DNA of 64,000 bases from DATLMR01 sp964615905 (GTDB lineage Bacteria; Acidobacteriota; Blastocatellia; UBA7656): positions 186,001 through 250,000 of the forward strand of contig CAZTUB010000003.1 in assembly GCA_964615905.1 (NCBI GenBank), in the 5' to 3' direction. Below, piece after piece: positions 36,108-44,173 of the stretch; position 1 is the stretch's first letter; every line of letters begins with the position of its first letter. The notes under the pieces were generated by a model. The model worked only from the letters and a program-made list of their open reading frames with translations, did no database searches and was not told where the DNA came from. The position numbers were made by a program, and so were the translations under genes.

Positions 36108-37321
36108 CCGCGTTTTGGCGGCAGGCCGAGGATTCGCGCTTCAAACGGGTCGATCTCAAGCCGCAGCATGCCGCCCGCGTCCGAGAAGGTCTCCTGCTGC
36201 TGCTTGCGCCGTTTGAAGAATATCGTCGTGCCGAATATCGTGCCGAATACCAGCACAACCCCGATCATTATGCACATTATCACAAACGTCGATAGCAACA
36301 GCTGCGCCGCTTTTTGAATATGGAACGGGTCCGTAGTCGGCATCAACGGGTCGCGCAGCCATTTGACCGTGTACGGATACTCGACCTTGTCGACGACCTG
36401 CTGCGCCAGGTCGCGGTTGTCGAACCCTATCGCCGCGACTATGAAATTCCCCTCACGCTCTACGAGCACGCGGTTGCGCTGGTCTTCCGGGAGCGATTCG
36501 ATCACACGGTTGGCGCGCGCAAGCGCCTGCGTGGCGAACTGCGGCGTGTGATGTTCGACAATGACAAGCCGCCAGTTCTTAGGCGCGGCGCTGTCTTGGT
36601 ACTCGGCAAGCGCGGCCTCAGCCTCGCCTTCGAAGCTGAACATCTCGCTCGCGTAACCCGCGTGCGCGTAGAGCGATTCGGGGCCGAGGAAAAACCGCTC
36701 GCTCCCGGCCACCTTGAAATCTCCGGGCAGGCTTTCGATGAGCGAAGGCCGCCGTGGCTCTGCGCGGGTGGCGGTTATTTTAGCCGCGACCGCCTCGGCC
36801 ACACGGGGGCGCATGTCATTTTTCGAGCTTCCAGTCACAAGCTCGCCGTCCCGGACCTGTATGAAATAGCTCTCTTTCCAGAAAATGATCGCGCCCGCGA
36901 TTGCTGCGCCATCCGACCCCACCGGCGACCGCTCGACCTTCGGGTTGATGCCGCCTGCGTTTGTGGAAAAGAGCCCGTAAGCCGCGCGCTGGTTCTCAAG
37001 CTGAAACACGTCCACGCGTATAGAACCGTACTGCCGCGAAGCCGCCGCGACAACAGGGTATTCTTCGTAAGCGATTTCGGGCAGAAGCTTCAGCGACTCC
37101 CAGCCTTCCCTCCCGTACTGTTTGACCTCGCCTGTCGCCGCAAGCGCGCCAAGCTTATCCGGCAAAAGGGTCGCGGGCGGCGGCGCTGGCTGAGCTTCGC
37201 TCTCTACAGCGCCGGGCTTTGCGCCTGTGCTCGCGCCCGGTTTGTCTTGCGCGCGCGCGCCAAACGGCTGCGCAAAAAGAAGGGCTAAAATCAACAGGCT
37301 GATACCAGTTCTACACTTCAT
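36098..37321 (-). CDS. DUF6599-type exported membrane protein
   Basis: A 407-residue protein with a signal peptide (about 1-25, ending FGARAQ), a Pro/Ala-rich linker, then a periplasmic domain to about residue 335 and one membrane helix (LLLSTFVIMCIMIGVVLVFGTIFGTT-like, about 340-370) followed by a basic cytoplasmic tail. Motifs include LLPDKLGALAATGEVKQYGREG, ENQRAAYGLFSTN and EGNFIVAAIGFDNRDLAQQVVDKVEYPYTVKW. This pattern resembles DUF6599, whose function is unknown. The ATG at 37321 has AGGAGAT 9 nt upstream; the frame opens at 37345. The stop codon is supplied by heptamer hairpin copy 4. Confidence 0.72.
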   Translation of the reverse strand: MKCRTGISLLILALLFAQPFGARAQDKPGASTGAKPGAVESEAQPAPPPATLLPDKLGALAATGEVKQYGREGWESLKLLPEIAYEEYPVVAAASRQYGSIRVDVFQLENQRAAYGLFSTNAGGINPKVERSPVGSDGAAIAGAIIFWKESYFIQVRDGELVTGSSKNDMRPRVAEAVAAKITATRAEPRRPSLIESLPGDFKVAGSERFFLGPESLYAHAGYASEMFSFEGEAEAALAEYQDSAAPKNWRLVIVEHHTPQFATQALARANRVIESLPEDQRNRVLVEREGNFIVAAIGFDNRDLAQQVVDKVEYPYTVKWLRDPLMPTTDPFHIQKAAQLLLSTFVIMCIMIGVVLVFGTIFGTTIFFKRRKQQQETFSDAGGMLRLEIDPFEARILGLPPKRGGE

Positions 37322-37386
37322 CAATACCGATCTCCTGCTCGTCACACTAGTAACCTTCTAAATCATTAGACACTGCGGCGAGCCAG

Positions 37387-38016
37387 TCAGTTCCACTTGC
37401 GCATCTCTTCCATTATCAGGCTGGAGTAATTATCCGCGCCGTGAATATCTTTAAGTGCCACCTCGCCCGTCTCCGACGCGCTCTCGATAATTATGTCGCC
37501 CAGGCTCATCAGCCGCTGGCGGACGGAGGCGCGGACGGTCACCTCCTGTACGCTGCGAAGCGGGACGTTCTTTACAGTCTTTGCGATGAGGCCGTAGCGA
37601 AATTCAAGCTTGTGCGTAGTCAGCGTGTAGACTTCGCGCCGCCGCTGTATGTGTTTGTAGATCGGGACCGCAAAGACAATGAGCCCCGCGACAAGTATGA
37701 GAGAGAAGGTCAGCCAATCCATGCTCCTTCCGACCACAAGCCCCATGACCGCGACGACCGCAAGCCAGACCACCGCCGCCAGCCCGTACCACAGGTAGAC
37801 GAAGATCATCGTCGGCCTGACGGTGAAAATGACTTCCTCTTTGACCCTCCCGGCAGGCGCGGGGGCTACGCCCCTCGACTCGCCGCGATAAGCGAGGCCC
37901 GATTCCGGGTTCGCGGCAGCGTTGGTGATCGCGGGCGTCTGGTTGCCGCAAAAATTACAGAAACGGCTTGAATCGGGGATAGTCTGACCGCATTGGTTAC
38001 AATACATAATCTTCAT
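37387..38016 (-). CDS. Zinc-ribbon membrane protein with bacterial PH (bPH2) domain
   Basis: A 209-residue protein. The N-terminus is a four-cysteine zinc ribbon (CNQCGQTIPDSSRFCNFCG). Two hydrophobic helices follow at about 75-97 and 103-122 (VWLAVVAVMGLVVG and FSLILVAGLIVFAVPI). The C-terminal half (YTLTTHKLEFRYGLIAKTVKNVPL..VQEV.V...RLMSLGDIIIESASETGEVALKDIHG) matches the bPH2/DUF304 fold. Function in the family is not settled. It lies just upstream of the DUF6599 gene on the same strand (66-bp gap), so they could share a transcript. Confidence 0.85.
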   Translation of the reverse strand: MKIMYCNQCGQTIPDSSRFCNFCGNQTPAITNAAANPESGLAYRGESRGVAPAPAGRVKEEVIFTVRPTMIFVYLWYGLAAVVWLAVVAVMGLVVGRSMDWLTFSLILVAGLIVFAVPIYKHIQRRREVYTLTTHKLEFRYGLIAKTVKNVPLRSVQEVTVRASVRQRLMSLGDIIIESASETGEVALKDIHGADNYSSLIMEEMRKWN

Positions 38017-38122
38017 CCGTTATCTCGGAACAGATTGAATTTTAACATACCACGAGAGGCTTGCCGAAGAATTTGAATGCGGGTAGCACACAATAGATTT
38101 TCCTGTAAAATGTCTGGTGACC

Positions 38123-39553
38123 ATGGAAATAACCGACGACACAGAACCGTCAGGCCGCGAGCTGAAACTTAAAGGCTTGCGGCAGCAGCATCCCAGATTT
38201 ATCTACGATGGTTTTTCAGTTGAACAAGACGGCGAGCGCCTGCGCGCGTCTTTCAGCTTCCTGCTCGAACCCGATATTCGATTCGGGCCCGCAATCACGA
38301 TCAAGCCAATAGCCGGAGCCCGGTTTCACCTCCTCGACCCGCGACTGGTCGAGCACCTGTTCTTTCATCTCGGGCTTGTCGAGATGCTGAGCTACTGGAA
38401 AGCCGCCTGCTCGCCTGAGATCGTCGTGCGGGCAGGATCGCTCAACCCGCGACAGGTCGCCTGGTGGAAAGACTTGCTGATTCACGGCATGGGTGAATTC
38501 TTCTACGTGAACCGGATAGACTTCCGCGACCCGGACTTCGTAAGAATCACTGTCGACCACGGTGACCGAAAAAGCGACTATCCCTATCACGACGGCGCGA
38601 CACAAAATCGCGCGCTCGTTTTGACAAGCGGCGGAAAAGACTCCGCGCTCACCTTGCAGCTTCTCAAAGAAGCCGGGGCCGAGTTCAACTGCATCATGCT
38701 CAACCCGACGAGCGCGGCCTCAGACCTTGTCGCCGCGTCGGGCCGTGAGTCGCCGCTCGTGGTCCGGCGCGAGATCGACCACAGGCTGCTCGAACTGAAC
38801 AGCGCCGGGTACTTGAACGGGCACACGCCGTTTTCGGCTTATCTCGCTTTCCTGGGTCTAGGCGCGGCTGTGATCTGGGGGTATGACCGCGTTATCGTCT
38901 CAAACGAGCGGAGCAGCAACGAAGGCAACGTAGAGTTTTTAGGCGCAGAGATCAATCACCAGTACTCGAAGACATACAGGTTCGAAGAGCGTTTCCGCGA
39001 TTACGTCAAAGAGTTCATCACCGACCGCGTACACTATTTCAGCCTTCTGCGTCCGCTTTACGAGATGCAGATAATCAGGCTTTTCGCGGAGTACCCGGCT
39101 TATTTTTCGCTGTTCAAGAGCTGTAACCGCAAGCAGTTTGAAAACTCCTGGTGCGGGCACTGCCCCAAGTGCGTATCGATCTTCGCGCTCTTTTATCCGT
39201 TTCTCGAAGCGGGCGAGATAACAGAGATCTTCGGCTCGAACTTCTTTGACCGTGAAGAGAGTATCCCGCTCTTGCGCCAGCTTACGGGGTCAGATGCGCA
39301 CAAGCCGTTTGAATGCGTGGGCACGCTCGAAGAGACGATAGGCGCGCTCCACCTCGGCCTTGAGCGCGCGAGGCGAGGTGAGCGATTGCCCGTCGCGCTC
39401 GCGTTTGCCGGGCGCGAGATACTGCCTCGGTACCCGCGCGCCGCCGAGTACGCCACGGCTGTGCTCGGAGCGTGGGGAAGCGAGCACGGCCTGCCGCCCG
39501 AATATGAAGCGATGATCAAAGCACGTCTTGAAAGAGTAAACAGTGACAAGTGA
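38123..39553 (+). CDS. murL: UDP-MurNAc-L-Ala-L-Glu epimerase MurL
   Basis: A 476-residue cytoplasmic enzyme with a PP-loop ATP site (VLTSGGKDSALTLQLL, Ser169-Ser174), fitting the AMP-plus-pyrophosphate-forming epimerase MurL of Xanthomonas. It also has the cysteine cluster NSWCGHCPKCVSIF near 350. Known family role: MurL inverts the terminal L-Glu of UDP-MurNAc-L-Ala-L-Glu to D-Glu, bypassing glutamate racemase. The adjacent Mur ligase supports this. The call rests on motifs and gene pairing, not alignment. The ATG at 38123 is preferred to GTG 38117. The last residues VNSDK and the TGA stop are encoded by the heptamer repeat. Confidence 0.8.
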   Translation: MEITDDTEPSGRELKLKGLRQQHPRFIYDGFSVEQDGERLRASFSFLLEPDIRFGPAITIKPIAGARFHLLDPRLVEHLFFHLGLVEMLSYWKAACSPEIVVRAGSLNPRQVAWWKDLLIHGMGEFFYVNRIDFRDPDFVRITVDHGDRKSDYPYHDGATQNRALVLTSGGKDSALTLQLLKEAGAEFNCIMLNPTSAASDLVAASGRESPLVVRREIDHRLLELNSAGYLNGHTPFSAYLAFLGLGAAVIWGYDRVIVSNERSSNEGNVEFLGAEINHQYSKTYRFEERFRDYVKEFITDRVHYFSLLRPLYEMQIIRLFAEYPAYFSLFKSCNRKQFENSWCGHCPKCVSIFALFYPFLEAGEITEIFGSNFFDREESIPLLRQLTGSDAHKPFECVGTLEETIGALHLGLERARRGERLPVALAFAGREILPRYPRAAEYATAVLGAWGSEHGLPPEYEAMIKARLERVNSDK

Positions 39554-39627
39554 CAAGTGACAAGAAAAAGGGAAAGACCAAGGCTGTTTCTGGTCTTTCT
39601 TGTCACTTGTCACTCGTCACTTGTCAC
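39536..39627. repeat. Heptamer hairpin element, copy 5
   Basis: The left arm from 39536 (GTAAACAGTGACAAGTGACA...) and the right arm 39591-39627 (TGGTCTTTCTTGTCACTTGTCACTCGTCACTTGTCAC in register) pair over most of their length, including AAGACCA/TGGTCTT inside. It begins inside murL, supplies its TGA (39551-39553), and ends 10 nt before the next start. Confidence 0.9.
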
Positions 39628-39637
39628 CAATTCAAAT

Positions 39638-41074
39638 ATGAAATTCAAAGACCTCGAAGATAGATCGCTTGTCGTGCTGGGGCTCGGCGTCGAAGGGTCG
39701 AGCACTTACAGATTCCTGCGCGGCCTCTACCCGGCCAAGATGATGGGGCTGGCGGACCTGGCGGCGCTTGACCGGCTCGACCGGGCGACTCGCGAGATGA
39801 TCGAACGGGACCCGAACGTCCGCCTGCATCTCGGAGCGGACTACCTTTCAGACCTCGGCCCGTATGAGGTCATCATCAAGACCCCCGGCATAAGCGAGCT
39901 TGACCACGCGGAGCTTCGAGAAGCGATAAGCTCAGGCAAGGTCATGACTTCGCACACCGCGCTCTTTTTCGCGAACTGCCCGGGGCGGATCATCGGCATC
40001 ACCGGGACCAAAGGCAAAGGGACCACGTCGAAGCTGATCTACAGCATCCTGAAAGCCGCAGGCTTTGACGCGCACCTTGTCGGCAATATCGGGACGCCTC
40101 CGCTGCCGCTGCTCGACCAGGCGAGCGACGCTACCGTCTTTATCTTCGAGATGTCCGCGCAGCAGCTTGAGAGTATGACCGAAAGCCCGCAGATAGCCGT
40201 CCTTCTCAACGTAGTCCCGGATCACCTGGATCATTTCAAGACCTTTGAAAACTACGCGCGCGCCAAAGAGCAGATCACCGCGCACCAGAGCGAGCGCGAT
40301 CACCTGATCTACAACGCCGCGTACGAGGTCCCGCGCGAGATAGCGGCCAGGTCAAGAGCGCGACCCGTCCCCTACTCGGTAAAAGACGAGCTTGAGCGTG
40401 GCTGTTTTATCAAGGACAACCGAATCGCGTGCAACCTTGACGGGCGCGGCCCCGAACCGATCATCCATGTCGAAGAGGTAGCCGAAACGCTCTCCGAACC
40501 GTTCAACCTTCATAACGTGCTGCCCGCCGTAGCCGTCGCGCGCCTGCTCGAAGTCGAGCCCGCGAAGATCAGTGAAGGGATCAAACAGTTCAAGCCGCTT
40601 GAGCACCGTTTTGAGCGTGTCGGCACGTTTCGCGAGATCACTTTCTATAACGCTTCGATCGCCACAGTGCCTGAAGTGACCATCGAGCACCTGAACGCTT
40701 TGGGCGACCGTGTTCAAACCGTCCTGCTCGGCGGGCACGACCGACAGATCGACTTCTCAGAGCTTGGAGAGCGAGTCATCGGAGGCGAGATCAAGACCGT
40801 AATCCTATTCCCCGAAACAGGCGCGCGGATATGGCAGGCGATCCGCGACCGCGCGGAAGGCGCAGGCAAAGAGCCGCCCGAAAGTTTTTTTATAGAGCGA
40901 GGCACCGCAGCCGAAGACGCGATGAGACAAGCCGTCGAGATCGCTTACCGCCAGACGGAGCCGGGCCGCGTATGCCTTCATTCGCCCGCTTCGCCGAGCT
41001 TTGGAATCTTCAAGAATTTCAAAGAGCGCGGCGAGTTGTTCAAGCGATTCGTCAAACAGCTTGGCGAAGAGTAG
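39638..41074 (+). CDS. murD2: Mur-ligase family enzyme, likely UDP-MurNAc-L-Ala-L-Glu ligase MurD2
   Basis: A 478-residue MurD-type ligase. The N-terminal Rossmann-like part starts SLVVLGLGVEGSSTYRFL; the ATP site is IIGITGTKGKGTTSKLIYSIL near 120, followed by VGNIGTPPL, FEMSAQQLE, LLNVVPDHLDHFKTFENYARAKEQI and a C-terminal domain with EPFNLHNVLPAVAVARLL and LEHRFERVGTFREITFYNASIATVPE. Beside murL it probably joins L-Glu, not D-Glu, to UDP-MurNAc-L-Ala as in Xanthomonas MurD2; an ordinary MurD role is the alternative. The ATG at 39638 is chosen because the upstream 27 codons are heptamer-repeat translation. The 84-bp gap to murL is filled by that repeat. Confidence 0.85.
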   Translation: MKFKDLEDRSLVVLGLGVEGSSTYRFLRGLYPAKMMGLADLAALDRLDRATREMIERDPNVRLHLGADYLSDLGPYEVIIKTPGISELDHAELREAISSGKVMTSHTALFFANCPGRIIGITGTKGKGTTSKLIYSILKAAGFDAHLVGNIGTPPLPLLDQASDATVFIFEMSAQQLESMTESPQIAVLLNVVPDHLDHFKTFENYARAKEQITAHQSERDHLIYNAAYEVPREIAARSRARPVPYSVKDELERGCFIKDNRIACNLDGRGPEPIIHVEEVAETLSEPFNLHNVLPAVAVARLLEVEPAKISEGIKQFKPLEHRFERVGTFREITFYNASIATVPEVTIEHLNALGDRVQTVLLGGHDRQIDFSELGERVIGGEIKTVILFPETGARIWQAIRDRAEGAGKEPPESFFIERGTAAEDAMRQAVEIAYRQTEPGRVCLHSPASPSFGIFKNFKERGELFKRFVKQLGEE

Positions 41075-41116
41075 AATCAAGACCCGTTATAAAATCTTCT
41101 CAACCCGCTGGTGAGC

Positions 41117-42634
41117 ATGACGGCTGCCATAACGCCGAGCAGGCTTGACGGGGCCCTGAGCCCTGCGGCCTCTCGTTCAACCAAAACCATCATGGCGGCC
41201 TTTGTCGTTGTGGTCGGCCTGTACGTGGCGGCGCGCCTGTGGCGGCTGACGAGCTACGGCCTGTACGGCGACGAGGCGTTCAGCCTGTGGCTTGCCAAAA
41301 GCGACTGGGCTGCCCTGTTTAGTTACGTCGTCACGGACGCGGTCCACCCGCCGCTGTTCTACCTGCTCTTGAAAATCTGGGTTGGCGCGGGCGGCGAGTC
41401 CGTCCTGTGGCTAAAGCTCCTGCCCGCTCTTACGTCAATCGTGACGCTGCCGCCTTTCTTGCTTTTGTGCAGAGAATTAAGACTGGGCCGAGAGACGGCG
41501 CTTCTCGCGCTCGCGCTGATGGCCGTAAACGAGTATCTCGTCATTTACGCGCAAGAGTTGAGGATGTACAGCCTGCTTTTGCTTTTCGCGGTCTGCTCTT
41601 TGTGGCTATTCGCCAGGCTCGTCAACCTCCCTAAAGCGCCACGCTCGCTCCACCTCTGGTTATTGCTGGCGAACCTGCTTCTGGTCTACACGCACTACTA
41701 CGGCTGGCTGATAGTCGGGGCCGAGCTCGTCTTTTTGACGATCTGGGACCGAAACAAGGCCCCCGCTTTTTTGATCGCTTCGGCTGCCCTCGTCGCCTGC
41801 TTCGCTCCCTGGGCTTACTCGGTATATCAGGCGGCGGTTGCGAAAGGGGGCCTCGGCGGCAATCTGGGATGGAACCTCCGGCCCGGCGTAAAAGAGGTCG
41901 TCTGGTGGTATATGAATCTAAACGGGCCGATAAGCTATCGATGGGAAATATACGGGCCGCTCTATTTCGTCTTCCTCGCTATTTATCCCCCGCTTCTGAT
42001 CCTGTTCACGTACGCGCTGGTGCGGTATGGCAGGCAGGCTACAGGCGGCGGCCGGGCGCGGGGGTTCTGGTGGCTGGCGACATTCTCGTTTCTACCGGCG
42101 GTCGTGTCGTTCGCCGCCAGCCACCTGCTCGGCCATTCGGTCTGGGGCATCCGCTACCTCATCATCTCCGCCCCGGCTTACATGATCTTGCTCGCCGCCT
42201 CTGCCACCTCCCTCCCCTGGCCTTCTCTCAAGCGCGCGACCATTTTTTTGCTGCTCGCGTGGGCGGGCCTTTCGGGCGCTACGGAACTGGGCAACAGGGA
42301 AAAGATGGCTCTTGAGCCGCTTGTGCGCCGGATGATCGAGGCTGAGCCTGAGTCTCAGGTCAAGGTCTACGTCGACGACGGTAATGTCGCGAGCACCCTT
42401 CGGTTCTATCTTGAGCGCGCAAACGAGACGCGGTTTGATATAGAGTATGTCCCGGACTTCGCAGAGGTCGAGGGCGACCATTTCTGGGTGGCTTATTTGA
42501 AATACAGAACCGATAATAAGGGCTCCATCCAGGATCAACTCGCAAGCGGCGGTTATCTGATCGGCGACCTGCACAAGGCAGAATCGCCCGGTCACAAAGT
42601 ATTCTTATTCCCCGTCTGGCGCGGCGGAAGGTAA
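41117..42634 (+). CDS. GT39-type membrane glycosyltransferase, copy A
   Basis: A 505-residue polytopic protein of the ArnT/PMT-like GT-C class. The first periplasmic loop has the acidic YGLYGDEAFSLWLAKSDW and the second has DAVHPPLFYLLLKIWV, the usual catalytic-loop layout. AQELRMYSLLLLFAVCSLWL and THYYGWLIV are also family-like. About 11-13 hydrophobic helices are seen, then a small C-terminal domain (VKVYVDDGNVASTLRFYLE). It should transfer sugar from a polyprenyl-phosphate donor at the outer face of the membrane. Its tandem partner at 42638 shares two near-identical DNA blocks. The frame opens at GTG 41111. Confidence 0.87.
   Translation: MTAAITPSRLDGALSPAASRSTKTIMAAFVVVVGLYVAARLWRLTSYGLYGDEAFSLWLAKSDWAALFSYVVTDAVHPPLFYLLLKIWVGAGGESVLWLKLLPALTSIVTLPPFLLLCRELRLGRETALLALALMAVNEYLVIYAQELRMYSLLLLFAVCSLWLFARLVNLPKAPRSLHLWLLLANLLLVYTHYYGWLIVGAELVFLTIWDRNKAPAFLIASAALVACFAPWAYSVYQAAVAKGGLGGNLGWNLRPGVKEVVWWYMNLNGPISYRWEIYGPLYFVFLAIYPPLLILFTYALVRYGRQATGGGRARGFWWLATFSFLPAVVSFAASHLLGHSVWGIRYLIISAPAYMILLAASATSLPWPSLKRATIFLLLAWAGLSGATELGNREKMALEPLVRRMIEAEPESQVKVYVDDGNVASTLRFYLERANETRFDIEYVPDFAEVEGDHFWVAYLKYRTDNKGSIQDQLASGGYLIGDLHKAESPGHKVFLFPVWRGGR
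41546..41817 (+). repeat. Near-identical block 1 of GT39 paralogues, copy A
   Basis: Matches 43079-43350 at 271 of 272 bases (sole difference at 41560, G against A). Sequence on both sides diverges at once. Confidence 0.95.
42064..42240 (+). repeat. Near-identical block 2 of GT39 paralogues, copy A
   Basis: Matches 43579-43755 at about 175 of 177 bases; the two differences lie in CTCGCC(G/T)CCTC(T/C)GCC. Flanks diverge. Confidence 0.93.
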
Positions 42635-42637
42635 GTG

Positions 42638-44143
42638 ATGTTTAACGGCTCGAAGACAGCTCGCTTGACACCCCGCTTGAATGTGAGCGCGAGCGCTCAC
42701 GCCGTTCGCTTTACACGGTCGCAGGTCCTGGTAGCCGCCTTTGTCGTGTTGGTATTTATCGCGGCGCGTACCTGGCAGCTTACCACCTACGGATTGTTTG
42801 GCGACGAGGTCTTCAGCCTGTGGGCGACCACAAGCACCTGGCGCGACCTGTTCGATTACATAGCCGCAGACGTAGTGCACCCGCCGCTCTTTTACGTGCT
42901 CTTAAAAGTGTGGGTCGCCGCAGGCGGGTACTCGCTTTTGTGGGTGAAGCTATTTCCGCTCACCGCTTCGATTGCGACGGTCATTCCGTTCTTTTTGCTC
43001 TGCCGCGAGCTGAACCTGTGCCCGTGGGCTGCGAACCTGTCGCTGGGCTTTATCGCGCTCAACGGGTTTCTCTCCGGCTACGCGCAAGAGTTAAGGATGT
43101 ACAGCCTGCTTTTGCTTTTCGCGGTCTGCTCTTTGTGGCTATTCGCCAGGCTCGTCAACCTCCCTAAAGCGCCACGCTCGCTCCACCTCTGGTTATTGCT
43201 GGCGAACCTGCTTCTGGTCTACACGCACTACTACGGCTGGCTGATAGTCGGGGCCGAGCTCGTCTTTTTGACGATCTGGGACCGAAACAAGGCCCCCGCT
43301 TTTTTGATCGCTTCGGCTGCCCTCGTCGCCTGCTTCGCTCCCTGGGCTTATGTCGTATCCCAGGCGGGCGCGAGAAAGGGGGGGCTTGCGCCGAACCTCT
43401 GGTGGAACCCGCGTCCGGGGCTGACGGACTTCTTCTCTTACTACGCGGTGATGAACGGCGCGGTCGGTTTTCGATGGAAGGTCTTTGGCGTCGTCTTTCA
43501 AATGCTGCTCTTCAGCTTTCCGATAATCGTGTGGGGCAGGTGGGTCTTTAAGAAGAGAGACGCGCAGCAAAAAACCACGTTCTGGTGGCTGGCGACATTC
43601 TCGTTTCTACCGGCGGTCGTGTCGTTCGCCGCCAGCCACCTGCTCGGCCATTCGGTCTGGGGCATCCGCTACCTCATCATCTCCGCCCCGGCTTACATGA
43701 TCTTGCTCGCCTCCTCCGCCACCTCCCTCCCCTGGCCTTCTCTCAAGCGCGCGACTCTCGCTCTCATGATCGGTCTGGCCGCTTTATCGGGGTGCGTGGA
43801 GCTTGCGAACAAAGAAAAGATCGCCTGGGAGCCGCTCGTGCGCCAGATGATCGCAGCCGAATCCGACGGGAGCGTGATCGTCTACACCGACAACGGCAAC
43901 CTGATTAACACGATTCAGTTCTACCTTGAGCAGGCGGGGGAGACAAGGTTTCAAGTGGTCTATGCGGACAACCTGGCGTCGCTCGAAGGCGACCATTTCT
44001 GGGTGAGTTTTCTCAGGTACAAGTCGGATTCGGAGGGCGCGCCTCAACGCCTGCTTGGGCGCGGCAATTACCAGCTGGGCGAGGTTATAGAAGCCGAATC
44101 GAGCGGGCAAAAGGCTTATCTCTTATCCGTCACGCGGCGATAA
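42638..44143 (+). CDS. GT39-type membrane glycosyltransferase, copy B
   Basis: A 501-residue paralogue of the preceding gene, with the same loop motifs YGLFGDEVFSLWATTSTW and DVVHPPLFYVLLKVWV and the same C-terminal domain (SVIVYTDNGNLINTIQFYLEQ). The start codon is 3 nt past the previous stop (TAA GTG ATG), so the pair is cotranscribed. Outside the shared blocks the two proteins are clearly diverged, meaning the duplication is old and the blocks were made identical later. Two substrates or two acceptors are possible. Confidence 0.87.
   Translation: MFNGSKTARLTPRLNVSASAHAVRFTRSQVLVAAFVVLVFIAARTWQLTTYGLFGDEVFSLWATTSTWRDLFDYIAADVVHPPLFYVLLKVWVAAGGYSLLWVKLFPLTASIATVIPFFLLCRELNLCPWAANLSLGFIALNGFLSGYAQELRMYSLLLLFAVCSLWLFARLVNLPKAPRSLHLWLLLANLLLVYTHYYGWLIVGAELVFLTIWDRNKAPAFLIASAALVACFAPWAYVVSQAGARKGGLAPNLWWNPRPGLTDFFSYYAVMNGAVGFRWKVFGVVFQMLLFSFPIIVWGRWVFKKRDAQQKTTFWWLATFSFLPAVVSFAASHLLGHSVWGIRYLIISAPAYMILLASSATSLPWPSLKRATLALMIGLAALSGCVELANKEKIAWEPLVRQMIAAESDGSVIVYTDNGNLINTIQFYLEQAGETRFQVVYADNLASLEGDHFWVSFLRYKSDSEGAPQRLLGRGNYQLGEVIEAESSGQKAYLLSVTRR
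43079..43350 (+). repeat. Near-identical block 1 of GT39 paralogues, copy B
   Basis: Partner of 41546-41817 (1533 bp downstream, one mismatch). Confidence 0.95.
43579..43755 (+). repeat. Near-identical block 2 of GT39 paralogues, copy B
   Basis: Partner of 42064-42240 (1515 bp downstream, two mismatches). The offset differs from that of block 1, so the region between the blocks has a length change. Confidence 0.93.
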
Positions 44144-44173
44144 GCCTTCGCCCGCTCGACTATTGATTTACTC

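Noticed and set aside
35025..37288. Long plus-strand frames of 331 and 324 residues
   Set aside because: They are antisense to the sigma-54 regulator and the DUF6599 protein, both of which have clear domains or a signal peptide.
39557..39637. N-terminal extension of the MurD2-like ligase
   Set aside because: The 27 codons are translated hairpin repeat; the same residues appear in other repeat-derived frames.
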